DNA of 64,000 nucleotides from Actibacterium pelagium (GCF_002285415.1 NZ_NSBU01000007.1:64501-128500); one strand, 5' to 3'. Positions 45,097 to 56,246 are shown, counted from the first letter of the stretch. Program-made: numbers and translations. The notes: generated by a model from the sequence alone, not told the origin.

Positions 45097-45118
45097 ATTT
45101 CTACAATTATAGAAATAT
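45095..45118 (-). promoter_or_regulatory. ArsR operator overlapping the promoter and start codon
   Basis: ATATTTCTA and TAGAAATAT form a perfect 9-bp inverted repeat with 6 bases between. On the minus strand the arm contains TATAAT, a consensus -10 box, so bound repressor would occlude RNA polymerase. The ATG at 45096 lies at the edge of the repeat, only 8 bases past the end of TATAAT; the transcript is probably leaderless or nearly so, in line with the absence of a ribosome site. Confidence 0.75.
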
Positions 45119-45171
45119 CGAAATGATGCAAGCCCATTTGGTCTGTCCCGCTTTTGGGCTAGGACGGGTCT

Positions 45172-45765
45172 ATGACTGCCCTGCAATCCGACATCCGCGC
45201 CTGCCGCCTGTGCAAGGACCGTTTTGCCCAGACCCACACCGCTCATGCGCCGCGTCCGGTGGTGTGGTTTCGCAGCGGCGTGCGCATCCTGATCGCGGGA
45301 CAAGCGCCGGGCATGCAGGTGCATGAGAAGGGAAGGCCATTCGACGATCCCTCCGGTGACCGGCTCCGTGATTGGATGGGGATCGGGCAAGACGAGTTTT
45401 ACGATCAGAATCTCCTCGCCAACTTGCCGATGGCTTTCTGTTTCCCCGGATACAACGCGAAGGGCAGCGACCTGCCTCCGCCCCCGATCTGTGCGAAAAC
45501 ATGGCGCCAAAGGTCGATTAAGGAAATTGGCGACGTGCCCCTGATCCTGCTGATCGGCGGTTACGCACAGAAATGGCACCTTGGCCAGTCGGCGAAAGCG
45601 GGCGTGACAGCTACGGTTTCTGGCTGGCGGGACCATGTGCCGCGCGTGTTTCCCTTGCCTCATCCGTCTTGGCGCAATACGGCATGGCTGAAGAAAAACC
45701 CGTGGTTCGGGGACGATCTGCTGCCCGTCCTTCGCGCCCGCGTGCAAGAGGTGCTGCGCCCATGA
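45172..45765 (+). CDS. Uracil-DNA glycosylase superfamily protein
   Basis: 197 residues with the UDG-superfamily fold. The active-site block IAGQAPGMQVHEKGRPFDD and the C-terminal FPLPHPSWRN motif are those of the small UDG-like family found in many proteobacteria, which may excise damaged bases or have lost glycosylase activity. Only one CxxC (CRLC, 11-14) is seen near the N-terminus, so an iron-sulfur cluster as in family 4 is doubtful. The gene overlaps the following sseB-like gene by 4 bases (ATGA). Confidence 0.83.
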   Translation: MTALQSDIRACRLCKDRFAQTHTAHAPRPVVWFRSGVRILIAGQAPGMQVHEKGRPFDDPSGDRLRDWMGIGQDEFYDQNLLANLPMAFCFPGYNAKGSDLPPPPICAKTWRQRSIKEIGDVPLILLIGGYAQKWHLGQSAKAGVTATVSGWRDHVPRVFPLPHPSWRNTAWLKKNPWFGDDLLPVLRARVQEVLRP

Positions 45766-46547
45766 CCGAGACCCCGCTAGATCAGGCACATGCCGCGATG
45801 GAAGCCAACCCGCTGGACGACGCGATCCGCATGCGGTTCTACGAGCGGTTGGCAGATAACGAACTGTTTCTACTGCTAGAGAAAGAGGCCGAGGGCGACC
45901 AGATTTCGCCCATGATCCTAGAGCCCGAAACAGGCCCCTGTGTTCTTGTCTTCGACCGTGAAGAACGTCTGGCAGACTTTGTAGAGGGAGAGGCCCCTTA
46001 TGCCGCCCTTTCCGGGCGCGGTCTGGTATCCATGCTGGCCGGGCAGGGGATAGGTCTGGGGCTGAACCTTGGTGTTGCGCCGTCTTCGATCCTGATCCCG
46101 TCACAGGCAGTGGATTGGCTGGAAAGCTCTTTGCGCGACGGACCTGAGGCAGAAGAAGACACGCCCGTCGAACTGCGTCGCCCCGCTGGTTTGCCCGAAG
46201 CCCTGCTGACGGCACTGGACAGCAAGTTCGCGACGATGGCCGGGGTTGTGAAGCTGGCTTACCTTGCCGGTGTTACCTATGAAAGCGGTCGGCGTGGCCA
46301 CATGTTGGCCTTCGTCGATGCACTGGATCCGGCACAAGAAGCGTTGGCCAAGGCCGTGAACGAAGCGTTGATCTTCAGCGGGATCGAGGCTGGGGCCTTG
46401 GATGTTCTGTTCGTTGCGGCCAGCGATCCATTCGCGGCCAAACTGGCGGCCAATGGTCTTAAGCTGGAAATGCCCGAACCGCCGAAAGAGGACTACACCC
46501 CCAAAGCGCCGGGAATGGACCCCGACAGCCCGCCGATCCTGAAATAG
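45762..46547 (+). CDS. SseB-like family protein
   Basis: 261 residues. The N-terminal part (about 1-125) has the SseB pattern: MEANPLDDAIRMRFYERLAD, FLLLEKEAEGDQISP, VLVFDREERLADF and a GLGLNLG turn. The C-terminal part (about 140-240) is a second conserved domain in this family. SseB proteins are of uncertain function (named for enhanced serine sensitivity). Translation is coupled to the preceding gene by the ATGA overlap. It ends one base before the convergent ghrA. Confidence 0.82.
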   Translation: MTETPLDQAHAAMEANPLDDAIRMRFYERLADNELFLLLEKEAEGDQISPMILEPETGPCVLVFDREERLADFVEGEAPYAALSGRGLVSMLAGQGIGLGLNLGVAPSSILIPSQAVDWLESSLRDGPEAEEDTPVELRRPAGLPEALLTALDSKFATMAGVVKLAYLAGVTYESGRRGHMLAFVDALDPAQEALAKAVNEALIFSGIEAGALDVLFVAASDPFAAKLAANGLKLEMPEPPKEDYTPKAPGMDPDSPPILK

Positions 46548-46548
46548 G

Positions 46549-47478
46549 TCAGTACCCGGCGGTCCTGTCGACTAGATACAACAGGGGCTCTCCGGCCTCT
46601 GAGCGTCGGATGTTTTCAGCCACCACCATCGCAGCGGTCTCGGCACGTGTTTCAGACGCGATGTGAGGGGTCACGGTGACCTTGGGATGAGGCCAAAAGG
46701 CGTGATCCTGCGGCAGCGGTTCTTCGCGGAAGACATCCAGCGTCGCCCCGGCCAAGTGCCCAGTATCCAGTGCAGATATCAATGCCTCGTCATCAACCAG
46801 CGCTCCGCGCCCCGGATTGAGCAAGAACGCTCCCTTAGGCAGCCAACCAAGACGTTCGGCGTTCATCAGGTTTTCGGTCTCTGTGGTGAGCGGTAGCAAA
46901 AGTACTAGGATTTCAGCGCGCTCCAGCGCTTCTTTCAGTCCGTCATCCCCACTGAAGCATGTTATGCCTGCGATGTCTTTGGGGCGACGGCTCCAGCCGC
47001 TGACGTCGAACCGAAGGCTAGCCAGAGTTTTCGCACAGGCTGCGCCAAGCGCCCCGAGCCCCAGCAAGGTCACTTTGCGGCGACGCGCCAGCGGGGGCAC
47101 AGCCGGAACCCAGTGGTGATCGGGGTTCACGATATGGGCATCCATGCCAAGGTGATAGCGCAGCACATGCCCTGCCACCCATTCAATCATACCTTCCTCC
47201 AACCCAGCATCGACCATGCGGCAAAGCGGTTGCGTCAGGGTGGGGTTTGTCACGATCTTTTCGACCCCGGCCCAAAGGCTAAGCACGGCTTTGGCCTTGG
47301 TGAAGCTCGAAAAGTCACTGACCGGCCCGTGTGGAGAGTAGATGACATAATCCACATCCTCTGCCGCATGGTCCGGTGACAAATCAACCTGCAGCCCCTT
47401 CAGCGCAAAAGCCGCGTGCAGCGGGGCTTCGTATTTGTCCCACTTGTCGATGGGGGCAGAGAAGAGCGCTTTAATCAT
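46549..47478 (-). CDS. ghrA: Glyoxylate/hydroxypyruvate reductase A
   Basis: 309-residue D-2-hydroxyacid dehydrogenase of the GhrA group that reduces glyoxylate and hydroxypyruvate with NAD(P)H. The nucleotide fold LLGLGALGAACAKTLASLRF lies mid-protein, followed by a basic GWSRRPKD that favours NADPH, LNPGRGALVD with the catalytic Arg, and FREEPLPQDHAFWPHPKV with Glu and His. It overlaps the VOC gene by 4 bases. Confidence 0.9.
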   Translation of the reverse strand: MIKALFSAPIDKWDKYEAPLHAAFALKGLQVDLSPDHAAEDVDYVIYSPHGPVSDFSSFTKAKAVLSLWAGVEKIVTNPTLTQPLCRMVDAGLEEGMIEWVAGHVLRYHLGMDAHIVNPDHHWVPAVPPLARRRKVTLLGLGALGAACAKTLASLRFDVSGWSRRPKDIAGITCFSGDDGLKEALERAEILVLLLPLTTETENLMNAERLGWLPKGAFLLNPGRGALVDDEALISALDTGHLAGATLDVFREEPLPQDHAFWPHPKVTVTPHIASETRAETAAMVVAENIRRSEAGEPLLYLVDRTAGY

Positions 47479-47888
47479 GAGGCGAATACGCCAGAGGTGC
47501 TGGCGAACCCTTTCACCTTGATCGGGCTGCCCGAGGGGTCGCGGAAGAACATGGTTCGCTGTTCGCCGGGGTCCCCTTCGAACCGCAAAGTCCGAGGGAT
47601 GACGAACTCTAGGCCAGAGGCGACCAACCGGCCTGCGAGTTTCCCCCAGCTTTCAAGATCAAGGATTACCCCCAAATGCGGCATGAGCACCATTTGATCA
47701 CCGACCTTGCCCGTATTTGATGTCGCAAAGGGCTGGCCCACATGCAGGGAAATCTGGTGTCCGAAAAAGCCGAAATCGACCCATGTTTCGGTGCTGGGGC
47801 CTTCAGCACAGCCCAGAAGCTCGCCACAGAATCTCCGCGCGCCTTCAAGATCGGTCACGTGATGGGCGAGGTGAGACAGCGATGGCAT
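47475..47888 (-). CDS. VOC-family (glyoxalase/dioxygenase-like) protein
   Basis: 137-residue protein with the paired beta-alpha-beta-beta-beta motifs of the vicinal oxygen chelate family. LSHLAHHVTDLEGARRFCGE holds the first metal-ligand His, and FGHQISLHVG and MPHLGVILDLESW the others. Such proteins are lyases, dioxygenases or binding proteins; substrate not predictable. Coupled to ghrA by a 4-base overlap and 13 bases after rodA on the other side. Confidence 0.85.
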   Translation of the reverse strand: MPSLSHLAHHVTDLEGARRFCGELLGCAEGPSTETWVDFGFFGHQISLHVGQPFATSNTGKVGDQMVLMPHLGVILDLESWGKLAGRLVASGLEFVIPRTLRFEGDPGEQRTMFFRDPSGSPIKVKGFASTSGVFAS

Positions 47889-47901
47889 GGTGCCCCCTTA
47901 T

Positions 47902-49041
47902 CTAGCGCGGTCGATGGATATGGGCACTTTGTACCAGCCCAAAGGCCGCCAACAAGACCAGCATCGCCGATCCTCCGTATGAAACCAGCGGCAACGGAAC
48001 GCCGACCACCGGGGCAAGCCCCATGACCATCGACATATTCACGGCAAAGAACAGGAAGAAGGTGGTCGCGATCCCGATGATTAGTAGAGACGAGAACCGG
48101 TCTTTGTTTTTAATCGCCGAGGAAATACAGAAGATGATGATCAGCGCATAAAGCAGCAACAGCGATGAGGCGCCAACAAAACCGAATTCTTCAGCCAATG
48201 TGGTGAAGATGAAATCGGTGTGCTTCTCGGGCAGAAAGTTCAGGCGGCTTTGGGTGCCTTGCATGAACCCGCGCCCGGACCATCCGCCAGAACCCAATGC
48301 AATCTTGGACTGGGTGATGTGATAGCCCGCGCCAAGCGGGTCTTGGGAAGGGTCAAGGAAGGTATCGATCCGCCGGTATTGGTAGTCCTTGAGCAACTGC
48401 CAAGGGGTACCACGAGAGGCAAAGACACCCACGATGGCGCCGACCCCAAGGCTGGCAACCGCCGCGAAATAGGCCCAGTGAACGCCCGCGACAAACATCA
48501 CAACCGCCCCGCCCATCAGCAACAATAGCGACGTTCCAAGGTCTGGCTGTTTCAAGACCAGCGCCGTGGGAATAAGGATCAGCAAAACCGGGATCAGCAC
48601 GAATAGAGGTCGCGAAACCTTCTTGATATCCAGCCAGTCGTAATAGGCTGCCAACATCATCACGAGCGCAATTTTCATCAACTCGGACGGTTGAAGCCGC
48701 ATGAACCCCAAGTCGATCCACCGCTGCGCGCCCATGCCAACGACACCAAAGAATTCCACCGCCAGAAGCAGCCCAATAGACCCGAGGTAGGCCAAAGTCG
48801 AAATATTGCGCCAGAACCAGATCGGGATGAAGGCGACGATGAACATGGCTGTCATGCCCATCGCAAAGCGCTTCATCTGAGGCTCTGCCCATGGCGAAAA
48901 GGATCCGCCAGCTACCGAATAAAGCATCAGGAAACCGGCGGCGGCGACTGCGCTTAAAAGCAGGACCAACGCCCAGTTCAGGTACAGAATCTTTCGCCAG
49001 CCCGTGGGGACTGATTTGACGTTATACTGTAGGTAGGTCAT
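47902..49041 (-). CDS. rodA: Peptidoglycan glycosyltransferase RodA
   Basis: 379-residue SEDS protein with about ten membrane segments, polymerising lipid II for side-wall growth with PBP2. Conserved blocks include QRWIDLGFMRLQPSELMK, KQPDLGTSLLL, and the C-terminal PLVSYGGSAMLVLL. The gene overlaps mrdA by 4 bases and is the last of the mreBCD-mrdA-rodA series. Confidence 0.95.
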   Translation of the reverse strand: MTYLQYNVKSVPTGWRKILYLNWALVLLLSAVAAAGFLMLYSVAGGSFSPWAEPQMKRFAMGMTAMFIVAFIPIWFWRNISTLAYLGSIGLLLAVEFFGVVGMGAQRWIDLGFMRLQPSELMKIALVMMLAAYYDWLDIKKVSRPLFVLIPVLLILIPTALVLKQPDLGTSLLLLMGGAVVMFVAGVHWAYFAAVASLGVGAIVGVFASRGTPWQLLKDYQYRRIDTFLDPSQDPLGAGYHITQSKIALGSGGWSGRGFMQGTQSRLNFLPEKHTDFIFTTLAEEFGFVGASSLLLLYALIIIFCISSAIKNKDRFSSLLIIGIATTFFLFFAVNMSMVMGLAPVVGVPLPLVSYGGSAMLVLLAAFGLVQSAHIHRPR

Positions 49042-50981
49042 GCGCGGCTGCGTCCCGGTTTGGGCACGACTGGCTCACGCAGAGGAAGCGCCTCTAGCCG
49101 TTCTTTGATCTCGTTTCGTTGTTCTTTGGGATAGGCTTCAAGTGGTGGAAGGTCGCCCGCCATCGCCCGAACCGCGATATCTCGGGCAATTGGGGCCGCT
49201 GCGGTCGAGCCGCCTCCGCCATGTTCCACCACGACCGAGACCGCGATCCGCGGGTCATCATAGGGGGCATAGCAAACAAACAGGCCATGGTCGCGACGTT
49301 CCCAAGGTAGATCTTCGTTCCGAAATACCCCCTGCGCGCGTTCAGCGGCCGTAATGTTGCGGACCTGACTGGTTCCGGTTTTACCAGCCATGATCATTGT
49401 GTCATGCACGATCCGGGACCGCCGCGCTGTGCCGCGAGCGCTGTTGGAGACCGAATACATGCCGCGCCGAACCTGTCGCAGCCCCTCGGCCGAGATATCC
49501 AGTTCCAGTGCTTCCGTTTCCTGCTGATCCTTGCCGTTGATCGACTTGATCAGCCGTGGATCAACCGACCTTCCGGTTGCGAGGCGCGAGGTCATCACCG
49601 CTAATTGCAGGGGGGAGGACAAAACGAAGCCCTGTCCGATCGATGCATTCAGCGTGTCGCCGACCAGCCAATCCTCTTGCCGGTTCTCCACTTTCCACGC
49701 CTTGTCAGGGGCGATCCCGGTTGCCACCGCTGACATCGGCAAGTCGTGTTTAACTCCAAGGCCCAGCTTCCGGGCCATTTCGGCGATCTTGTCGATGCCG
49801 ACACGCCGGGAGACCTCGTAGTAATAGACGTCGCAGGACTGCTCGAGGCTTTTGTTCAGGTTGACTTGGCCATGGCCGCCGCGACGCCAACAGTGGAACC
49901 GACGGCCTGCGGTCGTGTAATGGCCCGGGCACCAGACGGTTTCCTCTGGCGAAATGACGCCAGCTTCCAACGCTGCCAGGGCCGTCACCATCTTGAAGGT
50001 CGATCCCGGCGGGTACAGCCCCTGCACGGTCTTGTTGGCCAGCGGGCGGTACTTGTTGCCTGTCAGTTCGCCATAGTCGCTGCTGGAGATGCCGCGCACG
50101 AACTTGTTCGGATCGAAACTGGGGGAAGAGGCGATCCCAAGCAGGTCCCCGTTCCGTACATCCATGACAACGGCGGCGGCACTTTCCTCGCCCAACCGGG
50201 CCTTGATGAAGTTCTGAAGCCCTTCGTCGATGGTCAGCTGCAGGTCGGTGCCCGCAAGGCCCGGCGCGCGGTCCAGTTCTCGGATGACGCGGCCCTGCGC
50301 GTTCACTTCGATCCGCTTGGTGCCAGCACTGCCACGCAGGTCGCCTTCAAGTTTTGCTTCGACACCGCTTTTACCAATCTGGAACCGCGGAATTTGGAGC
50401 AAAGGATCAGGGTTCTCAAGTTTCGACAGATCATAGTCACTGACAGGGCCTACATAGCCCACGACATGAGCCATATCTTCGGCCACCGGGTAATGGCGCG
50501 ACAGGCCGACCTCGGGCGTGACGCCGGGCAATGAGGGCGCGTTCACCGCGACTTGGCTGAAATCTTTCCAGCTTAGGCGATCGGCGACTGTAACGGGCAC
50601 GAAAGCGCTGCGCTGCATGATCTCTTTCAACGCACGGGCACGGGCGGCTTCGTCCATCGGAATGATCTCGGCCAGCTTTGCCAGCGTCTCTTCAACATCG
50701 CCCGCATCTTCACGGACGACGACAACGCGGTAGTTTTGTTCGTTTTCGGCCAGGACCTGACCGTTGCGGTCGTAGATTAATCCGCGCACGGGCGGGATCA
50801 GGCGCACGTTGATCCGGTTCTCTTCGGCCAAGGTGCGGAACTGGTCAGCTTGGTTCACCTGCATGTACCGCATGCGCAGGGCAAGGCCGCCCATGACGAC
50901 GGCTTGAACCCCGCCCAGCAATAGGCTCCGGCGGGTCAAGCGCTTGGCGCCAAGTTCCAGATCGCGGGCGTTTTTGCGCAT
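49038..50981 (-). CDS. mrdA: Penicillin-binding protein 2 (D,D-transpeptidase)
   Basis: 647-residue class B PBP acting with RodA in the elongasome. A single N-terminal membrane anchor (about 20-40), a PBP dimerisation domain (about 60-230), then the transpeptidase domain with the serine in YPPGSTFKMV, SxN-type motif and GKTGTSQV. C-terminal proline-rich tail. The start overlaps mreD by one base, and the stop overlaps rodA by 4. Confidence 0.95.
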   Translation of the reverse strand: MRKNARDLELGAKRLTRRSLLLGGVQAVVMGGLALRMRYMQVNQADQFRTLAEENRINVRLIPPVRGLIYDRNGQVLAENEQNYRVVVVREDAGDVEETLAKLAEIIPMDEAARARALKEIMQRSAFVPVTVADRLSWKDFSQVAVNAPSLPGVTPEVGLSRHYPVAEDMAHVVGYVGPVSDYDLSKLENPDPLLQIPRFQIGKSGVEAKLEGDLRGSAGTKRIEVNAQGRVIRELDRAPGLAGTDLQLTIDEGLQNFIKARLGEESAAAVVMDVRNGDLLGIASSPSFDPNKFVRGISSSDYGELTGNKYRPLANKTVQGLYPPGSTFKMVTALAALEAGVISPEETVWCPGHYTTAGRRFHCWRRGGHGQVNLNKSLEQSCDVYYYEVSRRVGIDKIAEMARKLGLGVKHDLPMSAVATGIAPDKAWKVENRQEDWLVGDTLNASIGQGFVLSSPLQLAVMTSRLATGRSVDPRLIKSINGKDQQETEALELDISAEGLRQVRRGMYSVSNSARGTARRSRIVHDTMIMAGKTGTSQVRNITAAERAQGVFRNEDLPWERRDHGLFVCYAPYDDPRIAVSVVVEHGGGGSTAAAPIARDIAVRAMAGDLPPLEAYPKEQRNEIKERLEALPLREPVVPKPGRSRA

Positions 50982-51514
50982 CAGGTGCCTCCGAACCGCT
51001 GCCCATCCAAGGGGCGTTTTCGGATGTTAAAGGCATAGAGGCAAACGCCAAGCACCAGCGGATAGGCAAGTGCTGTTGTCAAAGCCTGAAGCATCCCCGC
51101 CAATAGTAGAACTGGAGGGGCGGCAACCAAGGCGTTGATGGCCCAGTGGGCCAGCGTGATCGCGATGATCACGACCGTCACCGTGCCCCATTCGACCATG
51201 AAGGGCAGGTCTTTGCCGCCGATTTGCTGGCGGCGCATGAACTCTGCCCCGATCAGGGTCAAAGCGGCCCAAAGTCCGGGGGGGCGCATAAGCAGGAAGT
51301 CCGCGATCAGCAGAACCGGTGCAAGCAACAGCAGCGGGACATAATCTGGGCGGCGCTGAATCCAGACCAGGACCAGACAAATGAGCAAGTCCGGGCCGGG
51401 AATGCCGGGAATTCCGTCTCCGACCGAGACCAGTTGAACCAGAAGGACGCCAAGGGCAAGTCCCGTGAAAATCAGGCGATAGAGCCAGCGCTGCGAGGTG
51501 CCGGGATCAACCAT
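50981..51514 (-). CDS. mreD: Rod shape-determining protein MreD
   Basis: 177-residue inner-membrane protein with about five hydrophobic segments and no catalytic motifs, as is normal for MreD. It sits between mreC (8-base overlap) and mrdA (1-base overlap). Recognised mainly by position and topology, with the family's PDLLICLVLVWIQRRPDYVP segment. Confidence 0.88.
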   Translation of the reverse strand: MVDPGTSQRWLYRLIFTGLALGVLLVQLVSVGDGIPGIPGPDLLICLVLVWIQRRPDYVPLLLLAPVLLIADFLLMRPPGLWAALTLIGAEFMRRQQIGGKDLPFMVEWGTVTVVIIAITLAHWAINALVAAPPVLLLAGMLQALTTALAYPLVLGVCLYAFNIRKRPLDGQRFGGT

Positions 51515-52403
51515 CGCCGGCCTCCGTGACCTGATCTACGGGCAATTTGGGGCCCACAAGAACGCCGGGAGTGTCGATCGCTTCGCGCGGTTGGCTGCGC
51601 AAAACACGCAGGAACTCCAGACGGCTGTAGTCAGCCGACAGGGTGACGCGGAACTGCTCGTCCGGGCCTTGGACCACTTGACCGACCAAAAGCCCTGCTG
51701 GGAACACCCGGCCGTCTCCGGAAGAGACGACACGGTCCCCCGGGCGCAGCTGGTCTGGGTCCTCTACGAAATCCAGAACCGGTTGAACGGTGTTGTCGCC
51801 CGCCAAAAGGGCGCGCTGTCCGGTGGGTTGAATGGTGACCGGGATGCGGCTGTTTGAATCGGTCAGAAGGATCACCCGTGCAGTGGATTTCCCGACGCCA
51901 GACACGCGGCCGACAAGGCCCAGACCATCGGTCGTCGCCCAGCCATCGCGAATCCCGTCCCGCGAGCCTACGTTCAGGAGGACAGACTGCCGGAAAGGTG
52001 AGCCACTATCGGCAAGTACAACTCCTGTTACAAAGGTCAGTCGAGGGTCCAGCCGCACCTTGTTCAGATCCAGAAGCTTGGCGTTCTCCTGCTCTAGCTG
52101 AAGCGCGGCTTCTTTCCACGACTTCATCTGTTGCAACTCTCGGCGAAGTTCCTGATTTTGCTCGTAAATCCGGGTGTAGGATTCAAAGTTTCTCAGCATA
52201 TCGGCGCCGCGATCTACAGGCAGAAGAACCCAGTCGAAAGAAGGCACAAAGCGATCCACCAAAGCCGCGCGCAAGCGTTCCACCCGTGGGCTATCGATCC
52301 GCCAAAGCAGGAACAGCGCGAAACATACGAACAGAAGCACGCCGAAAACGATCCGACGGATCGGGCGCCCATAGTCTGATTGTTCGTTCCTGTTTATGGC
52401 CAC
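51507..52403 (-). CDS. mreC: Rod shape-determining protein MreC
   Basis: 298 residues: N-terminal membrane anchor (about 18-36), a coiled coil (about 75-110; EQNQELRRELQQMKSWKEAA) and a periplasmic double beta-barrel (about 115-280) with DSNSRIPVTIQPTGQRALL. It scaffolds PBP2 and RodA outside the membrane. Thirty-one bases separate it from mreB. Confidence 0.93.
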   Translation of the reverse strand: MAINRNEQSDYGRPIRRIVFGVLLFVCFALFLLWRIDSPRVERLRAALVDRFVPSFDWVLLPVDRGADMLRNFESYTRIYEQNQELRRELQQMKSWKEAALQLEQENAKLLDLNKVRLDPRLTFVTGVVLADSGSPFRQSVLLNVGSRDGIRDGWATTDGLGLVGRVSGVGKSTARVILLTDSNSRIPVTIQPTGQRALLAGDNTVQPVLDFVEDPDQLRPGDRVVSSGDGRVFPAGLLVGQVVQGPDEQFRVTLSADYSRLEFLRVLRSQPREAIDTPGVLVGPKLPVDQVTEAGDG

Positions 52404-52434
52404 GTTTGCCTCGTCTCAGGCAGACGGCGCTGCC

Positions 52435-54490
<2,056 letters not shown>

Positions 54491-54499
54491 AGCAGGACC

Positions 54500-56077
54500 T
54501 TAGACGCTGTCCGTGTATTTTACGGTTTTGACATCAGAATCCGGGGCGGTTTTCTGGCGGCGCACGATCAGGCGGTTCAACGCGTTCACATAGGCCTTCG
54601 CCGAGGCGACTACAGTGTCGGTATCTGCCGATTGGCCGGTGACGATCTTGCCGTCTTCCTCCATTCGGACGCTGACCGTGGCCTGTGCGTCGGTGCCTTC
54701 GGTTACGGCGTGCACCTGATACAGTTGCAGACGCGCCTGATGCGGGAACAAGGCCTTAACGGCGTTGAAGGTCGCATCCACAGGACCGTCACCGGTTGCG
54801 GTCACTTGATGATCCACACCGTCAATGGTCAGGGTCAGGTCAGCGGACTGAGGTGCTTCTGTCCCGCAGATCACGCGCAGGAACTTCACTTTCAGATGAT
54901 CGTTTTGGGCCGCGCTTTCGCTGTCGCGCATCAGGGCAAGAATATCGTCGTCGTGAACCTCTTTCTTGCGGTCGGCCAGATCCTTGAACCGCACGAAGAC
55001 GTCTTTCAGCTGGTTGTCGCCCAGCTCAAATCCCAGATCTTCCAGTTTGGCACGCAACGCGGCGCGGCCAGAGTGTTTGCCCAAGGGCAGCGAGGTACCA
55101 GACAGGCCCACATCCTGCGGGCGCATGATCTCGAAGTTCTCGGCGTTTTTCAGCATGCCATCCTGGTGGATGCCGCTTTCGTGGGCGAAGGCGTTCTTGC
55201 CGACGATGGCCTTGTTGTACTGGACAGCAAAGCCAGACACAGCCGCGACACGGCGCGAAATCGACATGATCTTCGTGGTGTCGATCCCGGTTTGATAGGG
55301 CATCAGGTCGTTGCGAACCTTCATCGCCATCACGACTTCTTCCAAAGCGGTGTTGCCCGCACGTTCGCCCAAGCCATTGATCGTACACTCAATTTGGCGG
55401 GCGCCTGCGTCGACGGCGGCCAGAGCGTTGGCAGTGGCCATGCCGAGGTCGTTGTGGCAGTGGGTCGCAAAGATCACCTCGTCCGCGCCGGGGACGGTCT
55501 CGATCAGGCGACGGATCAGGTCGGCGCTTTCGCGCGGTGCGGTGTAGCCCACGGTGTCGGGAATGTTGATCGTCGTGGCACCGGCCTTGATGGCGATCTC
55601 GATCACGCGGCAGAGGTAATCGAACTCTGTCCGGGTGGCATCCATCGGCGACCATTGCACGTTCTCGACAAGGTTACGGGCATGGGTGACCGTTTCGTGG
55701 ATCAGGTCGGCCATCTCGTCCTTGGTCAGGTTCGGAATCTCGCGGTGCAGGGGTGAGGTGCCGATGAAGGTGTGGATGCGCGACTGGCCCGCGTGGCGGA
55801 CGGCTTCGGCGCAACGATCAATGTCTTTGAAATTCGCGCGCGCCAGCCCGCAAATCCTTGAATTCTTTGACCGTTTCGCAATCTCGCTAACGGCGGCAAA
55901 GTCGCCCTCGGACGCGATTGGGAAGCCCGCTTCGATAATGTCGACACCCATGTCGTCCAACATCTCGGCGATCTCAAGCTTCTCGTTATGCGTCATGGTG
56001 GCGCCGGGCGACTGTTCGCCGTCGCGCAGTGTTGTGTCGAAAATCAGGACCCGGTCCTGTTTGGATGCATTTGTCAT
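54500..56077 (-). CDS. leuA: 2-isopropylmalate synthase
   Basis: 525 residues. It condenses 2-oxoisovalerate with acetyl-CoA, the first step of leucine synthesis. The TIM-barrel domain carries TTLRDGEQSPGATMT (metal-binding Asp) and FATHCHNDLGMATAN (metal-binding His pair); the C-terminal third (about 395-510) is the LeuA regulatory domain for leucine feedback. It is preceded by a leucine-rich leader peptide and a strong hairpin, so expression is probably tuned by leucyl-tRNA supply. Confidence 0.95.
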   Translation of the reverse strand: MTNASKQDRVLIFDTTLRDGEQSPGATMTHNEKLEIAEMLDDMGVDIIEAGFPIASEGDFAAVSEIAKRSKNSRICGLARANFKDIDRCAEAVRHAGQSRIHTFIGTSPLHREIPNLTKDEMADLIHETVTHARNLVENVQWSPMDATRTEFDYLCRVIEIAIKAGATTINIPDTVGYTAPRESADLIRRLIETVPGADEVIFATHCHNDLGMATANALAAVDAGARQIECTINGLGERAGNTALEEVVMAMKVRNDLMPYQTGIDTTKIMSISRRVAAVSGFAVQYNKAIVGKNAFAHESGIHQDGMLKNAENFEIMRPQDVGLSGTSLPLGKHSGRAALRAKLEDLGFELGDNQLKDVFVRFKDLADRKKEVHDDDILALMRDSESAAQNDHLKVKFLRVICGTEAPQSADLTLTIDGVDHQVTATGDGPVDATFNAVKALFPHQARLQLYQVHAVTEGTDAQATVSVRMEEDGKIVTGQSADTDTVVASAKAYVNALNRLIVRRQKTAPDSDVKTVKYTDSV

Positions 56078-56126
56078 CTGAATATCTCGTTCTTCTTAGC
56101 CATGTATTTGGGCGCGATAGGCATAT

Positions 56127-56163
56127 CCTCTGAGCGGACGCGCCGGACCGGCACGCTCAGAGG
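56127..56163 (-). promoter_or_regulatory. Leader hairpin upstream of leuA (attenuator candidate)
   Basis: On the minus strand CCTCTGAGCG and CGCTCAGAGG form a perfect 10-bp stem, with a nested GCCGG-TCCGGC element in the loop. The left arm covers the last Leu codon and stop of the leader peptide, so a ribosome stalled on the upstream Leu codons would leave the stem free to form or re-pair. No U-tract follows, so the mechanism may not be a simple intrinsic terminator. Confidence 0.7.
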
Positions 56164-56246
56164 CGGCTAAGCAGTAGTAGGGCAAGACCGGACAGCGACG
56201 CCAAGTGGCGCGCAGCAGCAGGGGCGATATGTCCGGGTCTGATCAT
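56157..56246 (-). CDS. leuL: leuA leader peptide (29 aa, leucine-rich)
   Basis: A 29-codon frame from the ATG at 56246 to TGA at 56157-56159. Eight of 29 residues are leucine, with the run LALLLLSRL at its end; the core is CTA CTA CTG CTT, including two rare-type CTA codons. The stop codon lies in the left arm of the following hairpin, 80 bases before leuA. TATAGT lies seven bases upstream of the ATG, so the leader message may itself be leaderless. This is the layout of a leucine attenuation leader (known in several proteobacteria); function is inferred. Confidence 0.78.
   Translation of the reverse strand: MIRPGHIAPAAARHLASLSGLALLLLSRL

Noticed and set aside
44758-46215. 485-residue minus-strand extension upstream of the ArsR protein
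   Set aside because: Only the last 110-112 residues form the ArsR fold; the upstream part is antisense to the UDG-family and SseB-like genes, and the promoter/operator lies inside it.
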